IMG/VR virus record: IMGVR_UViG_3300032308_000878
Location: 1 to 41,986 of that record
Reading direction: 5' to 3' (one strand)
Source of the DNA: a virus
DNA length: 41,986 nt
Below are positions 15,252 through 23,447 of this stretch, in pieces (positions within the stretch are counted from its first letter, which is position 1; every line of letters starts with the position of its first letter). The notes under the pieces are model-generated. The model made no database searches. It was not told the DNA's origin and was given only the letters and a program-made list of their open reading frames with translations. Both the position numbers and the translations under genes were made by a program.

Positions 15252-17785
15252 TTGACTTTGAAACATGCGTGCGTGCGAACCTGAAAGACCGGCGCTTCGG
15301 TAAAGAGCGCGGCGATGCTATCGTCAAAGAGTTTCGCAGCCACTTTGCGTACCATAAGTCAACGGGTCTTAACGACAGCGTTGCTGGCCTCAATGCACTC
15401 AACGACTTGAACCAGCGCCTGACGCGCGACGCGGCTGAGCGCATGAAGCGCACAGCGGCCATGATGACGAAGCAGGCGCAGCTCAGCGCGCATCTCGATA
15501 AGGGTAAGACGGTTGACCTCAAGATCCTTGACGCCGGTAAGCCCGTTGACCAGCAGGCCACCAGCCGGGGCGAAGCTGTTGCCCGCGCAGCCGTAGCGCT
15601 TATCGGAAACAATCCACGGTTCGGCGGTACGGACTTCAACACCGCGTCGCAAAACATATTCGGGGAGTTTCACAAGTTCATGAGCAACGTCTTGCCTGAG
15701 ATGGGCAAGGGCGCGTGGGGCCGCCAGAAGGGCAAGGTTCACGAGCCTAACGTGATCGAAGAAGCGTTCGGCAAAAGCACCGGCGACGCACTGGCCGCTG
15801 ACTTCTGGCAGGCATGGAATAAGCTATCAGACTACATGGTCGATCGGTTTAATGCGGCTGGCGGCAGCATGAATAAGCTCAAGAACTATCTGCCGCAACC
15901 ACCGCCTAGCTTGGCCAAAATGGTGCAGAACGAAGACGCATGGCGCGCGAGCCGTATGGACAGGTGGGACTGGACAAAGATGCGCTACCCTGACGGTACG
16001 CTTATTCCGCCGGAGCGTCGCGCCGAAACGATTGACGCTGTGTGGAAGTCGATGACACTGGACGGCGCGAACAAGATCGACCCGACGGCGTTTCGCGGGC
16101 AAGGCCGCGCCATAGGTAATGCGCTCGAACAGCATCGCTTTGTGCATTACAAGGACGCAGAGTCATGGCTGGCCGACCTCAAAGAGTTTAGCGACTCGGG
16201 TATCACGGACGTGTTCTTCTCGCACATCGAGGACATGACGCATAAGGTCGCTATGATCGACACGTTCGGTCCTTCGCCCGAAGCGATGTTTGCGAACATA
16301 AGGTCTATGGTTCGGGCTAAAGCATCCGAATACGGAGCCGTTGAGCTTGGCCGCGCCGAGGCCATCTTGAAGAATAAGTTTGACCCCATGGTGGACTTCA
16401 TAACGCGGTCGAACCCGGTGGACTCCGAGAGTCGCGGGGCCGCCGCCATTTACGCCGTGGCCAACACGCTAACCGCAGCGCAACTCGGGAGCGCCGCGAT
16501 CCCCGCCGTGCTCGGTGATCATGCTACCCTGCACATGGTCGCTAAGTTTAACGGCAGCAACATCGGCGGCGCGATGCGTATGTATCTTGATGGCTTGTTG
16601 GCTAACCCCACAAAGCTGCGCCAAGAACTAGCAGCCGCAGGGTTCGTAGTAGACGACACTGTTCGCACGATGTACGCGGCCACGCGCTTCAATGGCTTCG
16701 CCACGATGGGGCCGATGATAACGCGCCACTTCCCGGACAAGGTATTGCGCGCATCAGGCATGGCCGCTCACACCAACGTGTTGCGTGGTGTCGCGCAGAA
16801 GCTGATGCTGATCGACTTTGCGCGCAATGCTGACGTTCCGTTCGATAAGCTACCCAACCGCGATATGATGGCGCGCCACGGCGTCACGAGTGCTGAATGG
16901 GACGAGTTCCGCAAAGCGGTCAAGCCGAGTTCGCCGCGCGAAGGCGTATCGTGGATGCGCCCGATTGACTTGCTCGACACTGAGCTTCCGAACAAGCAAG
17001 CCCTGTTCAAGAAGTTTCAGGGACTTGTGCACATCGAGTCACGCAGCATGGTACTGGACAGCTCGGTCGAGGCAGCGGTAGGGCTTAAAGGCACGACGCG
17101 TCCTGACACGCTGGCCGGTGCGATACTGCACAGCTTTGCCATGTACAAGAACTTTGCGGTTGCGTTCTGGCTGCGCTATGGACGGCTCGGCATGTCAGGC
17201 AAGAGCGCTCAAGGGCGGCTCGGTTTCTATGCCGCACTCGGTACGTCGATGACATTGATGGGCGCGCTCGGGATTCAGATCAAGGAGCTTCGCGACTTTA
17301 AGGACCCGGTGCCGATGGACACCCTCGCCTTTTGGGGGCGTGCGATGCTGGCCGGTGGCGCGCTCAGTATATGGGGCGACTTCCTGACTTCGGGCGTTAA
17401 CCGCATGGGCGGCGGCCCCGTCGAGACAGCCGCTGGCCCGATCGCGGGGTTCGCAGGCGACACGGCGCAGCTTGTCTTAGGCGACCTGTTTAACTGGGTT
17501 GACAGCCCGGCTGGTTTGAGCCAAGGGCAATCCGCTACGTTCCTTGCTAAAGCCGCGCAGTACACCAAGCGCTACACGCCCGGCACAAACCTTTGGTGGG
17601 CCAAGGGTTTGCTCGAAAAGGGCGTGTGGGAGAACGTCGAAAACTTGGCCGACCCGGACATTTACGAACGCCGTTTACGCCGAGAGCAAAATCAGCTAAA
17701 GAATGGAGGTAATAGGTTCTTCGTGCGGCCCGGCGAATCGGTCTTTGAAGGACGCTTACCTGAGTATCAAGGGAGTCCGCCATGA
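15239..17785 (+). CDS. Large internal virion / DNA ejection protein
   Basis: An 848-residue protein closing the internal virion block before the tail fibre. It is mainly helical. The C-terminal third has hydrophobic stretches that could insert in membrane (AALGTSMTLMGALGIQI and AFWGRAMLAGGALSIWG). Near residues 165-240 there is a KLSDYMVDRFNAAGG segment, followed by NYLPQPP. The position and features fit a T7 gp16-like ejection protein without its transglycosylase part, which here lies two genes upstream. Its start overlaps the previous gene by 13 bases and its stop overlaps the fibre start by 4. A structural role is likely; details are inferred. Confidence 0.75.
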   Translation: MPNLIDFETCVRANLKDRRFGKERGDAIVKEFRSHFAYHKSTGLNDSVAGLNALNDLNQRLTRDAAERMKRTAAMMTKQAQLSAHLDKGKTVDLKILDAGKPVDQQATSRGEAVARAAVALIGNNPRFGGTDFNTASQNIFGEFHKFMSNVLPEMGKGAWGRQKGKVHEPNVIEEAFGKSTGDALAADFWQAWNKLSDYMVDRFNAAGGSMNKLKNYLPQPPPSLAKMVQNEDAWRASRMDRWDWTKMRYPDGTLIPPERRAETIDAVWKSMTLDGANKIDPTAFRGQGRAIGNALEQHRFVHYKDAESWLADLKEFSDSGITDVFFSHIEDMTHKVAMIDTFGPSPEAMFANIRSMVRAKASEYGAVELGRAEAILKNKFDPMVDFITRSNPVDSESRGAAAIYAVANTLTAAQLGSAAIPAVLGDHATLHMVAKFNGSNIGGAMRMYLDGLLANPTKLRQELAAAGFVVDDTVRTMYAATRFNGFATMGPMITRHFPDKVLRASGMAAHTNVLRGVAQKLMLIDFARNADVPFDKLPNRDMMARHGVTSAEWDEFRKAVKPSSPREGVSWMRPIDLLDTELPNKQALFKKFQGLVHIESRSMVLDSSVEAAVGLKGTTRPDTLAGAILHSFAMYKNFAVAFWLRYGRLGMSGKSAQGRLGFYAALGTSMTLMGALGIQIKELRDFKDPVPMDTLAFWGRAMLAGGALSIWGDFLTSGVNRMGGGPVETAAGPIAGFAGDTAQLVLGDLFNWVDSPAGLSQGQSATFLAKAAQYTKRYTPGTNLWWAKGLLEKGVWENVENLADPDIYERRLRREQNQLKNGGNRFFVRPGESVFEGRLPEYQGSPP

Positions 17786-20700
17786 GCGTAGCTACAGAAA
17801 AAACGTCAGAGACTTTCTTGAACGTAGTAGCTGGTACGCCAGTCAATCTCGCGTTTCCTTTGTACAACGCCAGCGAAGTTAAGGTCGTGTACGGCAAGGC
17901 CAGCCTTACGGCTACGCCTAACTCTGACTACACTGTGCAGTTGTCGTCCCCTAACTTCGATCAGTTTACCGTCACCCCGCTCGCTCCGCTTATCGCTAAG
18001 ATAAACGCGCTAATCGTTCTCGACGCCACCGAGACAAACTACATCACGGTTCGCCGCGACATGCCTGTGCTGACCAGCGCCGACGCCAACACGGTGCGGT
18101 CTAACGACTTCATGGGTGTTGAGATGTCGCGCTTCACCATGATGCTGCAAGAGCTTAGGGAGAAGTTCAAGCGTTCGGTCGTGCGCCCCGAGCGCGTGCC
18201 GGGCGCTGACGCTACGCAGATCACGATCGACGATCCTGTCGCCGACAACGTGCTGATCTACAGCAGCGACGCCAAGCGCATCATCCCCGCTACCGTGGCC
18301 TCACTGCCGGGCAGTCTCGATACAGTCATCACGTCGCCCCAAGATGGCGACCAGCTCAAGTATTCCGCGTCATCGAGCGCGTGGATCAACACTGCGGCTC
18401 CTGCTACCGGCGAGATCATCAAGTTCTCCGAGCTTGGCATTTCGGCCAGCAAGACCGCCGCGCAGAACACCACTCTGCTTAACAACGCGCTTACCGCCGT
18501 TGCGTCTAAGGGCGCGCGTTTCGTAGGCGATGTGGCCGAGCAGCCGCGTATCAATCGCATCGCCCGTACTGGCATCAGCAAGTTGAGCTTTGAGGGCGTG
18601 CCGGGCTTCCGCCTGATCGGCGATAGTTTTAGCGGGACTCAGGACCGTGGCTTGCTGCAATTCTCCGGCGTGACGACCGCGACGACCACCATGTCCGCGT
18701 CCGCCGCGAAGGGCGCTACGTCCATCCAAGTCACTAACCCCGACGCGCTTACCGTCGGCAAGCCTTTTCGTATCACGTCGAGCGGCGAGAAGTTCAACGG
18801 TCTTGATTCCGTCGGCGGATACCCGAACGTCAACAAGCAAGAGCTGCGCTGGTGCGACGCCAAGTCCGGCTCAACAATCACGCTCGACAGCCCGCTTGAG
18901 GACAGCTACGACGCTTCGACTTACACAGTCACGATCACACCGATCGACCACATCACTGACATCATATTTGGCCACGGCTTCAATTCGGAGAACGACCAGC
19001 CTGACGACCCCGCGCTTACTAATGGCATCGGGCCGGTTGGCTTCTACGTCGAGTACTGCTTGCGTACTTCGTTCTTCGGGCATGATGCACGCCAGTGGCA
19101 GAACGCGGCGGCTAAAGCGCGGCTGTGTTGGGACGTGAGCTTTGGCGTCGGCGGGTTGTTGACCGGTGTGGGGCGCGACGCGGGCGTGCCGGACGATTGC
19201 TACTATGGCTGGAACGCGCATGGTTCTGTCGGCGTCATTTGGGACGGTATTCACTTCAAACATGGCCGCCGCCCGGCTGACAGTGGTGTCGGCGAAATTA
19301 TGCGCCGCTTTAAACAGTGCAACATTTACGCCGACGGCATGAACGGCTCTTTGGGTGGAACGCACCACGCGCAGCACGGCGAAATCTACGCCATTAGCGG
19401 ACGTAATATCGTTAGCGCGTTGGCCACCGCTATCGCTGGACGCGCGCGTGATATTCGTATCCATAGCTGTAAGGACCTTCCCGGCTGCATCCAGCTAGGC
19501 ACCAGTCTGACAGCGGGTATCGACGTTAAGAACGCAACAGTCGGCAACGTAGAGATCGAAGATGTTTCGTTCGACTTGCCTAATGGCGGTAGCTACATTC
19601 GGTCCGACGTGAACTATGAGTCCTTGACCATTACGGGCGTCAAGGGCCGAGGGGCCACGACTACGCCGATCACGCTTCGCGGCAACAAGCGCGCTAAGAC
19701 TATCATCGACGGCAACGACATCGACGCTAACGGTCAAGCGTTTGGTGTCGATTTCCAAAACAATAGCTCCGCGCTCACCGAGGACGTGGGCATCAGCATC
19801 GGCGTCAATCGGTTCCGCAACGTGTCCGACTCCCTCGTCCGCATCGCCTCCGCGACAGGCGCGAACAAGACGGACAAAGTATTGGTTATGCCGCAGATCT
19901 CCGATCGGACAGAGAAGAACCAATTGCTTCTCAGCGGCACAAACTTCGGCCCGAGCGTCGTAAACCTTCAGGGGCTTTTCACGCCCGGCGCGACCAGCGG
20001 CATTAAGAACCGTATTCACAACGGCGACGGATCGGTCAACAAGCGCAATGGCTTGGGGGCCGACGTGACGAACGCCACCGCGTTCACGTGCGATCGTTGG
20101 CGCTTGACCGCAGGGTCGCAGACCTTGCGCTCAGGCATTATAACTACGTCGCTCGACTACGGGATGCGGCAGGCCATGACGGTGCAGACGCGCCTCGTGC
20201 CTGCGGGCGCTCCGGGCGCAGCGGTCGATGCTCGCTACGAACAGGTTATCGAAGGCATAGACTGGGAAGACTTGCTGTGGGGTACTGCAAACGCCAAGCC
20301 CATTACGCTGCGCATAGGGTATCGCGTATCTGTCACAGGTACGTACTACTTCGCAATTCAGAACGCAGCTAAAGACCGCAGCTATGTGTTCTCGCTTACG
20401 CTACAAGCTACGACGTGGACGTACATCGAAGTGACTATACCGGGCGACACGGCAGGCACGTGGCCTACCGGCGCTAACGCCGCCGCGCGCTTTGTGATGG
20501 ATATGGGCTGCGGGTCGAACTTTGAAACGACGCCGGGCGCGTGGCAGGCGGGCAACTTCACGTGCGCGGCTGGCGGCCAGAAGCTGACAAACCAAGCACA
20601 GTTCAACCTTATCCGTTTCACCGAGCCTGTGCTTGTTGAAGGCGTCACGGCTATGGGTATTGAGCGCCACCCCCGCGTAATTGAAGAAGCGATTTGTGCG

Positions 20701-20898
20701 CGCTACTACAACACGTTATCTGTCAATGTGCCTGCATCCCCCGCTGTGGCCAACATTCCTATCGACATGCGCGCTGTGCCTGTAGTCGCCGGGGGCGGCT
20801 CGGGCTTTGCGAGCGCAGGCACAACGGCTACTATGTTACAAGTCACGCAGACCTCGCAGGCCGTGCAGACACTAACCCTAGACGCTGACTTGACGTAA
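17782..20898 (+). CDS. Tail fibre / tailspike protein with T7-type N-terminus
   Basis: A 1,038-residue protein. The first ~130 residues match the T7 gp17 virion-anchoring domain (FLNVVAGTPVNLAFPLYNASEVKVVYG, later YITVRRDMPVLT and FMGVEMSRFTMMLQELREKF). The middle (about 210-720) looks like a right-handed beta-helix of the pectate-lyase type, with repeated short strands around ITLRGNKRAKTIIDGNDIDANG, so a depolymerase activity is possible. The C-terminus (about 740-1035) is a beta-rich receptor-binding region ending with EEAICARYYNTLS, a motif common in phage fibres. It attaches to the nozzle/adaptor. The stop codon sits inside the next promoter candidate. Confidence 0.88.
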   Translation: MSVATEKTSETFLNVVAGTPVNLAFPLYNASEVKVVYGKASLTATPNSDYTVQLSSPNFDQFTVTPLAPLIAKINALIVLDATETNYITVRRDMPVLTSADANTVRSNDFMGVEMSRFTMMLQELREKFKRSVVRPERVPGADATQITIDDPVADNVLIYSSDAKRIIPATVASLPGSLDTVITSPQDGDQLKYSASSSAWINTAAPATGEIIKFSELGISASKTAAQNTTLLNNALTAVASKGARFVGDVAEQPRINRIARTGISKLSFEGVPGFRLIGDSFSGTQDRGLLQFSGVTTATTTMSASAAKGATSIQVTNPDALTVGKPFRITSSGEKFNGLDSVGGYPNVNKQELRWCDAKSGSTITLDSPLEDSYDASTYTVTITPIDHITDIIFGHGFNSENDQPDDPALTNGIGPVGFYVEYCLRTSFFGHDARQWQNAAAKARLCWDVSFGVGGLLTGVGRDAGVPDDCYYGWNAHGSVGVIWDGIHFKHGRRPADSGVGEIMRRFKQCNIYADGMNGSLGGTHHAQHGEIYAISGRNIVSALATAIAGRARDIRIHSCKDLPGCIQLGTSLTAGIDVKNATVGNVEIEDVSFDLPNGGSYIRSDVNYESLTITGVKGRGATTTPITLRGNKRAKTIIDGNDIDANGQAFGVDFQNNSSALTEDVGISIGVNRFRNVSDSLVRIASATGANKTDKVLVMPQISDRTEKNQLLLSGTNFGPSVVNLQGLFTPGATSGIKNRIHNGDGSVNKRNGLGADVTNATAFTCDRWRLTAGSQTLRSGIITTSLDYGMRQAMTVQTRLVPAGAPGAAVDARYEQVIEGIDWEDLLWGTANAKPITLRIGYRVSVTGTYYFAIQNAAKDRSYVFSLTLQATTWTYIEVTIPGDTAGTWPTGANAAARFVMDMGCGSNFETTPGAWQAGNFTCAAGGQKLTNQAQFNLIRFTEPVLVEGVTAMGIERHPRVIEEAICARYYNTLSVNVPASPAVANIPIDMRAVPVVAGGGSGFASAGTTATMLQVTQTSQAVQTLTLDADLT

Positions 20899-20918
20899 GA
20901 TACCACCGCCTATAGAAT
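20890..20918 (+). promoter_or_regulatory. Sigma70-like promoter candidate before the post-fibre and lysis genes
   Basis: TTGACG (20890-20895, 5 of 6 matches) and TAGAAT (20913-20918, 5 of 6 matches) are separated by 17 bases. This is the best -35/-10 pair found on the plus strand. The -35 hexamer ends in the codon just before the fibre stop, and transcription would start about 16 bases upstream of the next ATG. It could give the accessory and lysis genes separate timing. Confidence 0.55.
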
Positions 20919-20940
20919 GGCTTAACACACGGAGGACTAA

Positions 20941-21336
20941 ATGCCTGATTATCCCGTACTTGATGGAAACGGCAATGTGATCGTCGGGGCACCCAACGTG
21001 TCTAACTACGATGCCCGCACTCAATTTGCGCTGACCGACGTAGCCGCAGCGGCCACCGTCACCGGCAAGTGGCTGCGTCTGACAGATCCCAACACACGTA
21101 ATGTCGTGGTGCAAGGACACATCTCTGGCACTGGCTCTGTGTCTGCCACGATCATCTTTGACGTGGCTAACGACATCAAGTTCCCGCAGCTCGGCATCGT
21201 CACTTTATCACTGAGCGGTACGGGTAGCGATAGCGCGGCTAACGCAGACACGATCGCCGGGTGGGCTTTCATTCGCGCGCGCCTCACCGCTGTCTCCGGC
21301 ACGGACCGCAAAGTCAACGCAATCGTAAGGGGCTAG
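20941..21336 (+). CDS. Beta-rich virion-associated protein, unknown
   Basis: A 131-residue protein with alternating hydrophobic strands and small residues (NVVVQGHISGTGSVSATIIFDV and LGIVTLSLSGTG) and no Cys or signal peptide. It is first in the block behind the 20890 promoter candidate, with a strong GGAGG Shine-Dalgarno 7-8 bases before ATG. The all-beta look and the position after the fibre suggest a small surface or fibre-associated protein. No family is recognised. Confidence 0.7.
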   Translation: MPDYPVLDGNGNVIVGAPNVSNYDARTQFALTDVAAAATVTGKWLRLTDPNTRNVVVQGHISGTGSVSATIIFDVANDIKFPQLGIVTLSLSGTGSDSAANADTIAGWAFIRARLTAVSGTDRKVNAIVRG

Positions 21337-21337
21337 C

Positions 21338-22039
21338 ATGAAGTACGCTGTAATCCTCGTTCTCGCCGCGCTGTTAGGGGTTCTCGCCCCGGCGCACGCA
21401 GGCACGTCCACGTCCACGCAGTCCCTGACCGGCGCGACGACGCTCGGTTCTCTCGGCGGCCAGCCGCTTGACAGCGATCTCACATGCGTTGCCGGGCTGG
21501 CCACAACGGGTGTTATCAATCGTACAGGCACCGGCACATGCGCCACGGTGTCTGTTGCCCCCGGCACTGGCACCCTGCCGATCTATCTGTACAACGTGAA
21601 CACCTCGGCTGTCCGCAACAGCGTCAACGCGGCGGGCGATGCTACGTTCGCAGCGCTTGCGTCCGTGTCCATCCCGGCTATGGGCGCTAATGATACTCTG
21701 TGCGTGCGGGCTACGTTCTCGTACTCGAACAGCGCGAGCACGAAGAACCTGATCATTCGGTTCGGCGGTACGAACTTCCAAGCGCTGAGCGCCACCACGA
21801 CCGCTCACGCACGCAACGAGATCTGCATCGGCAACCGAAACTCTACCAGCTCGCAGATTGCGGACGCGGGGAACAGCAGCGGCAGCGGCGGCTGGTCCCT
21901 CGGCACCGGCACGCTTATCACAGGTTCTATCAACACGTCCGTGCCTACCACGCTGGACATTGGGGGCAATTGGAGCGCTGCGGCAAACGCTGAAAACATC
22001 ACGCTGCAACGCTACACAGTCTGGCTTATCCGGGGCTAA
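21338..22039 (+). CDS. Sec-signal-bearing, Ser/Thr/Gly-rich beta protein
   Basis: A 233-residue protein. Residues 1-21 (MKYAVILVLAALLGVLAPAHA) form a classical signal peptide with an AHA cleavage site, so the product is expected in the periplasm or beyond. The mature part is beta-rich, full of Ser, Thr, Asn and Gly, with five Cys residues (near 51, 70, 125, 168 and elsewhere) that could form disulphides after export. A signal peptide is unusual for a gene lying between tail fibre and lysis genes. Possible roles are a secreted receptor-masking or superinfection-exclusion protein, or a secreted structural adhesin. The function is not known. Confidence 0.72.
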   Translation: MKYAVILVLAALLGVLAPAHAGTSTSTQSLTGATTLGSLGGQPLDSDLTCVAGLATTGVINRTGTGTCATVSVAPGTGTLPIYLYNVNTSAVRNSVNAAGDATFAALASVSIPAMGANDTLCVRATFSYSNSASTKNLIIRFGGTNFQALSATTTAHARNEICIGNRNSTSSQIADAGNSSGSGGWSLGTGTLITGSINTSVPTTLDIGGNWSAAANAENITLQRYTVWLIRG

Positions 22040-22050
22040 GGGAGGCGCGT

Positions 22051-22362
22051 ATGTCGAGCGCGACGGAGTTGGTTGATGCTGGCCTAGCGACTACAAAGCT
22101 GGTCGAAACAAGCGTAGCCTACTCGGCTCTCATTGTTCTTATTGCGGTTCTGATCTGGCTTCTCAAGTCGGAGCGTGAGCGCGGCAACGAAGCGGTAAAG
22201 GCTGAGCGCGATCGCGCCAACGCCGCGCAGACCATGTTGGTGACAGGATACGCGGAGGACAGTAAGGCATCCACATTGGCCATCAATCGCGCCACTGATG
22301 TTATCGCGGACCAAGGGCGCGGGTTCGAGAAGCTAGTAGACGAAGTGCGGAGAAAGCCATGA
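22051..22362 (+). CDS. Candidate holin (single membrane segment)
   Basis: A 103-residue protein with one clear transmembrane helix at about residues 22-39 (SVAYSALIVLIAVLIWLL). A highly charged coiled-coil tail rich in Arg/Glu/Ala follows. It starts 11 bases after the signal-peptide gene behind GGGAGG and lies two genes before the endolysin, the usual holin position. One membrane span with a cytoplasmic coiled coil fits T7-type (class II/III-like) holins. Its role would be timed membrane permeabilisation that releases the endolysin. The call rests on topology and position, not on sequence similarity. Confidence 0.6.
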   Translation: MSSATELVDAGLATTKLVETSVAYSALIVLIAVLIWLLKSERERGNEAVKAERDRANAAQTMLVTGYAEDSKASTLAINRATDVIADQGRGFEKLVDEVRRKP

Positions 22363-22559
22363 AACTGTTTAGCCTGATCGGTGCCGGTTTCCCCCGAGCC
22401 GCGCCTAAAGCAGAAGACCACACGACGCCCGAGTGCATGGCGCGCATAAACGACGAGCGCAAGAGCGCGCTTGCCCGGCTGAGCGAAGCTGTGTCTAAGC
22501 ATAAGACCGTTGTGTCTCGCGCCACTCAGTCCCACGCGCTTGTGAAAGTGAAGACCTGA
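22359..22559 (+). CDS. Small protein in the lysis cassette
   Basis: A 66-residue protein overlapping the candidate holin stop by 4 bases (ATGA); its own stop TGA shares a base with the endolysin ATG (TGATG). Its first 14 residues (MKLFSLIGAGFPRA) are weakly hydrophobic; the rest is a charged helix rich in Lys, Arg and Ser. It could be a second holin component or an antiholin, but it has no convincing transmembrane segment. Function unknown. Confidence 0.6.
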   Translation: MKLFSLIGAGFPRAAPKAEDHTTPECMARINDERKSALARLSEAVSKHKTVVSRATQSHALVKVKT

Positions 22560-23014
22560 TGTCGAAAAACTTAGAAGCCTTCCTTGACACGATCGCTTAT
22601 GCGGAAGGCACCTACGGTCGCGGCGACAATGGGTACAACGTGCTCGTGGGCGGCACCCTATTCGACAGCTACGCTGACCACCCCGGCAAGCGCATTTGGA
22701 TTGGCCGCTGGAATATCTGGTCTACTGCGGCTGGCCGCTATCAGATCCTAAAGCGCTATTACGCGGCGTACAAAAAGATTCTAAAGCTCCCTGACTTTTC
22801 GCCTGCATCACAGGACGCGATCGCGATCCGTATGATCAAAGAGCAAGGCGCGCTGATGGACATCGAGCGCGGTAAGATCCGTGACGCTATCCGCAAGTGC
22901 CGCAACATTTGGGCCAGCTTCCCCGGCGCAGGGTACGGTCAGCGCGAGCACAGCATGGACGAGCTGTTGCGGTTCTACGTGAGCGCGGGAGGTACCATAC
23001 ATGAATCTGCTTAA
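22559..23014 (+). CDS. Endolysin, lambda R-like lytic transglycosylase (GH104)
   Basis: A 151-residue protein that aligns along its whole length with lambda R: FLDTIAYAEGT with catalytic Glu16 (lambda Glu19), GYNVLVGGTLFDSYADHP, AAGRYQILKRYYAAY, DFSPASQDAIAIRMIKEQGAL, IRKCRNIWASFPGAGYGQ, and the C-terminal AGGTIHES. It cleaves the MurNAc-GlcNAc bond, forming 1,6-anhydromuramic acid. There is no signal peptide, so release depends on a holin. It is followed directly by the Rz/Rz1 spanin pair, the full lambda-type lysis order. Confidence 0.95.
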   Translation: MSKNLEAFLDTIAYAEGTYGRGDNGYNVLVGGTLFDSYADHPGKRIWIGRWNIWSTAAGRYQILKRYYAAYKKILKLPDFSPASQDAIAIRMIKEQGALMDIERGKIRDAIRKCRNIWASFPGAGYGQREHSMDELLRFYVSAGGTIHESA

Positions 23015-23447
23015 ATACTGGTCGCAAGCGCTGTCCGCGATCGGCGGCGGTACCTTGGTGTTTGTCATCATGTGGTCGATCTGGTCTGCGGACGCGGCGC
23101 TCACACGAATCGCGCATCAGGAAGAAGTCCGCGCCACTGAGGCCCGAGCCGTTGCCGTTTGCGAAAAGGACAAGCTGATAACACAGGAGGCCAACAATGC
23201 GTACCTACAAAAAGTCAATGATCTGTCTCGCCGTCTTGATGCTGCTAAGCGGGTGCGCAAGTCGGAGTGTGTGCCAGTTGCCCGCCAAGCCCGCAGCGGT
23301 AATGCAACCTCGGGAGACACCAGACTTCCTGTCACGGATGCTGTCCCTGCTTCCGACCTACTCGACTTCGCAGCCGACGCCGAGCGAGTCGCCCAACAAC
23401 TAGATGCCTGTCAGAAGTTTATCGACGACACGTGGTCCTCGCGTTAA
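23001..23447 (+). CDS. Rz: Inner-membrane spanin (Rz)
   Basis: A 148-residue protein with an N-terminal membrane anchor (about residues 9-26, SAIGGGTLVFVIMWSIW) and a long periplasmic coiled coil rich in Glu, Arg and Ala, the topology of Rz i-spanins. It overlaps the endolysin end by 14 bases and contains the o-spanin gene in another frame. The pair links and fuses inner and outer membranes at lysis. Its stop codon lies in the TTAA shared with the convergent primase-helicase stop. Confidence 0.88.
   Translation: MNLLKYWSQALSAIGGGTLVFVIMWSIWSADAALTRIAHQEEVRATEARAVAVCEKDKLITQEANNAYLQKVNDLSRRLDAAKRVRKSECVPVARQARSGNATSGDTRLPVTDAVPASDLLDFAADAERVAQQLDACQKFIDDTWSSR
23197..23403 (+). CDS. Rz1: Outer-membrane lipoprotein spanin (Rz1), nested in Rz
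   Basis: A 68-residue protein read in the +1 frame entirely inside Rz. It has a lipoprotein signal with the lipobox LSGC (lipidated Cys20), a mature part of about 49 residues, and a Pro/Ser-rich C-terminus ending PTPSESPNN, all typical of Rz1 o-spanins. An excellent AGGAGG Shine-Dalgarno lies 6 bases before its ATG. It would sit in the inner leaflet of the outer membrane and bind Rz. Confidence 0.88.
   Translation: MRTYKKSMICLAVLMLLSGCASRSVCQLPAKPAAVMQPRETPDFLSRMLSLLPTYSTSQPTPSESPNN

Noticed and set aside
15359-15742. Minus-strand open frame in an internal virion gene
   Set aside because: Shadow within a confidently called gene; no ribosome-binding site.
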